DNA of 7,153 nucleotides. It comes from PNKC01 sp039917655 (lineage in GTDB: Bacteria > Chloroflexota > Dehalococcoidia > Tepidiformales > Tepidiformaceae). Below, one piece after another: positions 5,353 through 7,153 of the stretch. The translations under genes were made by a program, and so were the position numbers. Each line of letters starts with the position of its first letter. Positions within the stretch are counted from its first letter, which is position 1. The DNA lies in the NCBI GenBank assembly GCA_039917655.1, contig JBDSJC010000089.1:1-7153 (forward strand), in the 5' to 3' direction. The notes beneath the pieces were generated by a model that made no database searches, was not told where the DNA came from, and worked only from the letters and a program-made list of their open reading frames with translations.

Positions 5353-6123
5353 TCACATCGCCTTGGCGAACAGTTGCACCTGCAACGTCACGTCATCTTC
5401 CACTGTCACGAACCCGCCGATGTCCGGCTTCCTGATCCCGAAATCGCTGAACTTGAACTTCACGGTACCCAGGCCGCTGAGGATGTCCCCGTCCTTCTTC
5501 ACCTTTAGTTCCCAGGTGACGTCCTTCGTCACGCCGTGGAGGTCCAGCGTGCCCATCAGCTGCATCACGCTGTCCGTCGTCGTGAACTCTTTGGGCATGC
5601 CGGTCAGCGTCTTCGCGGTGAACGTCGCGGTGGGGAACTTGCCCGTCTCCAGGACAGTCTGCGCGCGGTCGTCGCGGCGAGACTCGTTGCTCTCCAGCGC
5701 CTTCAAGCCAACCGTGAACGTCGTCGGCTTCGCCGCGTCCAGCCCATCCGCCGTGAAATTGACTTCACCCTTCACGTCGGTGGTCGTGCCCTTGGCGACA
5801 GATGACGTGGGCAGCCTGGCCAGCTTTTCCGCCGCGAGGTACCACGCCAGAGACTGGCCGGCGACGATGCCGTAGCTCGTGCCAGCAACGCTCGAACCGC
5901 CGGTCAGCGCTTGCGCGGGAGCCGTGACCGTTGACGTACCCGCTGCTGACGCGACAGGGGCCGCCGCCGCCGCCCGCACAGCGTCAGTGACGGCGGCCGC
6001 CGTCTTCTGCGCTTCGTTGTCTTCGCGGATGAAGAAGTACCACCCCGCACCTACAACCACGAGTAGCAGGACGGCCAGGGAGACGAGGCGCCCGATGAGG
6101 CCGCCGAACAATAGTCTGAACAC
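5353..6123 (-). CDS. Membrane-anchored YceI-family protein
   Basis: This 256-residue protein starts with a short positively charged end and a transmembrane segment (about residues 10-31, LIGRLVSLAVLLLVVVGAGWYFFI), followed by an Ala/Thr/Ser-rich linker (about 40-82) and a YceI domain (about 84-255). Domain landmarks are the LESNESRRDDRAQTVL stretch (143-158), GKFPTATF (161-168), GTLDLHGVTKDVTWEL (191-206) and KFSDFGIRKPDIGG (224-237). YceI proteins form lipocalin-like barrels that bind isoprenoid-type lipids and are usually exported; here an uncleaved anchor would hold the barrel outside the membrane. GTG 6123 is supported by an AGGAA six bases upstream. The domain is complete. It is divergent from the tandem-NUDIX gene across a 187-bp region with inverted repeats. 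Confidence 0.9.
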   Translation of the reverse strand: MFRLLFGGLIGRLVSLAVLLLVVVGAGWYFFIREDNEAQKTAAAVTDAVRAAAAAPVASAAGTSTVTAPAQALTGGSSVAGTSYGIVAGQSLAWYLAAEKLARLPTSSVAKGTTTDVKGEVNFTADGLDAAKPTTFTVGLKALESNESRRDDRAQTVLETGKFPTATFTAKTLTGMPKEFTTTDSVMQLMGTLDLHGVTKDVTWELKVKKDGDILSGLGTVKFKFSDFGIRKPDIGGFVTVEDDVTLQVQLFAKAM

Positions 6124-6141
6124 ACACGATTCCTGGCGCTG

Positions 6142-6164
6142 GGTAACCGTAGTCTGCGGTTACC
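6142..6164. promoter_or_regulatory. Candidate operator in the yceI-like promoter (8-bp inverted repeat)
   Basis: GGTAACCG and CGGTTACC are perfect inverted arms separated by seven bases. On the minus strand a -10-like TACGGT (6151-6146) lies across the left arm and spacer, so a dimeric regulator bound here could control the YceI gene. A second, overlapping hairpin (TTACC-TTC-GGTAA, 6160-6172) and another GGTAA at 6178-6182 follow. Confidence 0.45.
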
Positions 6165-6289
6165 TTCGGTAAGTGCGGGTAAATCCGAAGTTGCTGGGCC
6201 GATCGCTCGATTGGCGGATGAGATTTGCCACGCGCCTTGGCCCGCAATGTACGCTCCCAGCGAGCCTTCGCGGAGTCGCCAGAGCACCG

Positions 6290-6311
6290 TTGAGCCGCTA
6301 CGGTGGCTCAA
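6290..6311 (+). promoter_or_regulatory. Inverted repeat abutting the NUDIX gene start codon
   Basis: TTGAGCC and GGCTCAA form perfect 7-bp arms around GCTACGGT. The right arm ends on the A of the ATG. As RNA it would fold into a roughly 9-bp stem (one G-U pair) closed by a C(UACG)G tetraloop, a notably stable UNCG type. As DNA it surrounds TACGGT (6299-6304), a -10-like element six bases before the ATG. It could be an operator or a translation-controlling hairpin. Confidence 0.5.
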
Positions 6312-7153
6312 TGAACGAAGCGCCACGCGAGTCTTGGGAAGGGTCTGCGGTCTTCCTCATCGACCCCGCCGGGCGAGTCCTGCTACAGCAGCGCGACGAC
6401 GACTGGCCGCCCGAAGGCTACGGCCGCTGGGCGATCCCCGGCGGCCGGCGCGAAGGTCAGGAAACGCCCCGCGAGACTGCCCTCCGCGAGTTCGAAGAGG
6501 AGACAGGCACCAAGCTTCTGCGTCTTCGCGCTTGGCGCACTGCCAGCCGTGAGCAGTTTCCCGACCTTGCGGCCGGACTGATGCACCTCTTTTTCGCGGA
6601 CGATGAAGTGGACCGCGAAGGCATGGAGGTGAACGAAGGGCTGGACTTTCAGTACTGGTCGCCAGCGGAGATCACGGACCTGCGCATCAACCCACCCACG
6701 CGCGCGGTAATCGATGCCTTCCTTGCCAGCGATTCGTACCGCGGCACCGTTGCCGTCAAGGCCAAGTACAAGGTCGGCGTTGGGATCATCGAAATCGACC
6801 GCTGGGGGCGGATCCTCCTGCAACTGCGCGACGCCGACCTCCCGCCCGAGCGCTATCCGGACGCCTGGTCGTTCCCCGGCGGCCTGCTCGAACCTGGCGA
6901 GGCCCCGGACGCCGCCGCCTTCCGTGAGTTCGAAGAAGAGACCGGCCACCTGCTCGAATCGCTTAAGCTCTACCGCGTCTACCGCCGCGACCCAGATATC
7001 CCGAGTTCGATGACCGACGCCTTCCACATCTACTATGTGGATGCCGATATCGACGAAGACCTGATCCAGGTGAACGAAGGCCAGGCCTTCCGCTACTTTG
7101 CCCCCGATAACATGGCCGCGCTCAACATCCCGCCTCACACGCGCCTCATTCTC
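6311..7153 (+). CDS. Tandem double-NUDIX hydrolase (partial at right edge)
   Basis: 281 codons are open from ATG 6311 to the window edge with no stop, so the gene continues beyond it. Two complete NUDIX domains are present. The first NUDIX box (residues 44-67) has GG, Glu51, and REFEEETG at 59-66; the second (190-213) has GG, Glu197, and REFEEETG at 205-212. Both keep the metal-binding glutamates. The domains are internal duplicates with a period of about 146 residues: the VNEG motif recurs at 107 and 254, and an N-P-P-T-R type ending recurs at 127-131 and 272-278. NUDIX enzymes cleave nucleoside diphosphates linked to another group, often for nucleotide-pool cleansing; the substrate is unknown here. 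The chosen ATG has a weak GGTGG and a -10-like TACGGT upstream. The start region overlaps an inverted repeat. Confidence 0.9.
   Translation, partial: MNEAPRESWEGSAVFLIDPAGRVLLQQRDDDWPPEGYGRWAIPGGRREGQETPRETALREFEEETGTKLLRLRAWRTASREQFPDLAAGLMHLFFADDEVDREGMEVNEGLDFQYWSPAEITDLRINPPTRAVIDAFLASDSYRGTVAVKAKYKVGVGIIEIDRWGRILLQLRDADLPPERYPDAWSFPGGLLEPGEAPDAAAFREFEEETGHLLESLKLYRVYRRDPDIPSSMTDAFHIYYVDADIDEDLIQVNEGQAFRYFAPDNMAALNIPPHTRLIL

Noticed and set aside
6383..7138. 251-residue minus-strand open frame
   Set aside because: It is antisense to the double-NUDIX gene, which has two intact motif sets.
1..7153. CRISPR array, tRNA, rRNA or transposase gene
   Set aside because: I saw no regularly spaced repeats, tRNA-like cloverleaf, rRNA sequence or transposase/integrase motifs.

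Overview
The window is GC-rich bacterial DNA with small accessory genes set among ordinary metabolic ones. No rRNA, tRNA or taxonomic marker gene is present. The gene mix (tandem-NUDIX protein, anchored YceI protein, class III aminotransferase, DUF433, DUF1643) and the many start codons that look leaderless suggest an environmental lineage such as Chloroflexota. That placement is a tentative inference.

Layout, left to right. Bases 1-206 look like the C-terminal tail of an unidentified protein entering from the left. Bases 254-1066 hold a two-gene module: a small unknown protein followed by an AbiEii-like nucleotidyltransferase. The second gene appears frameshifted just after a GTG start that overlaps the upstream stop. 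Bases 1067-1627 hold no intact gene, but contain fragments resembling a UvrA C-terminal strand and the N-terminal half of a DinB-fold protein. On the minus strand, 2936-3424 (DUF1643) and 1628-2926 (class III aminotransferase) lie in tandem 9 nt apart. Divergent from them is an SMP-30/gluconolactonase-like hydrolase (3488-4420).

The most interesting structure lies at 4397-5057. The last 23 bases through the SMP-30 stop region are repeated exactly 638 bp downstream. Between the copies is only a minus-strand toxin-antitoxin pair (MazF/PemK-like toxin and a 72-residue antitoxin). Removing one repeat copy plus the intervening DNA restores an SMP-30 gene ending in TAA, followed directly by a GGAGG and the DUF433 gene. 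This looks like a minimal toxin-antitoxin cassette inserted at the 3' end of a gene. Its toxin is also frameshifted near the start.

Bases 5092-5322 encode a DUF433 protein with no partner toxin. It converges on a membrane-anchored YceI-family lipid-binding protein (5353-6123, minus). A 187-bp divergent intergenic region with three inverted repeats separates that gene from a protein with two complete NUDIX domains in tandem (6311 to beyond the right edge).

In both two-gene modules the toxin-side gene starts at a GTG overlapping the partner's TGA by four bases and then loses frame within about 40 nt. The metabolic genes are all open. This fits decay of toxins under an intact antitoxin, but sequencing indels cannot be excluded from one sequence.
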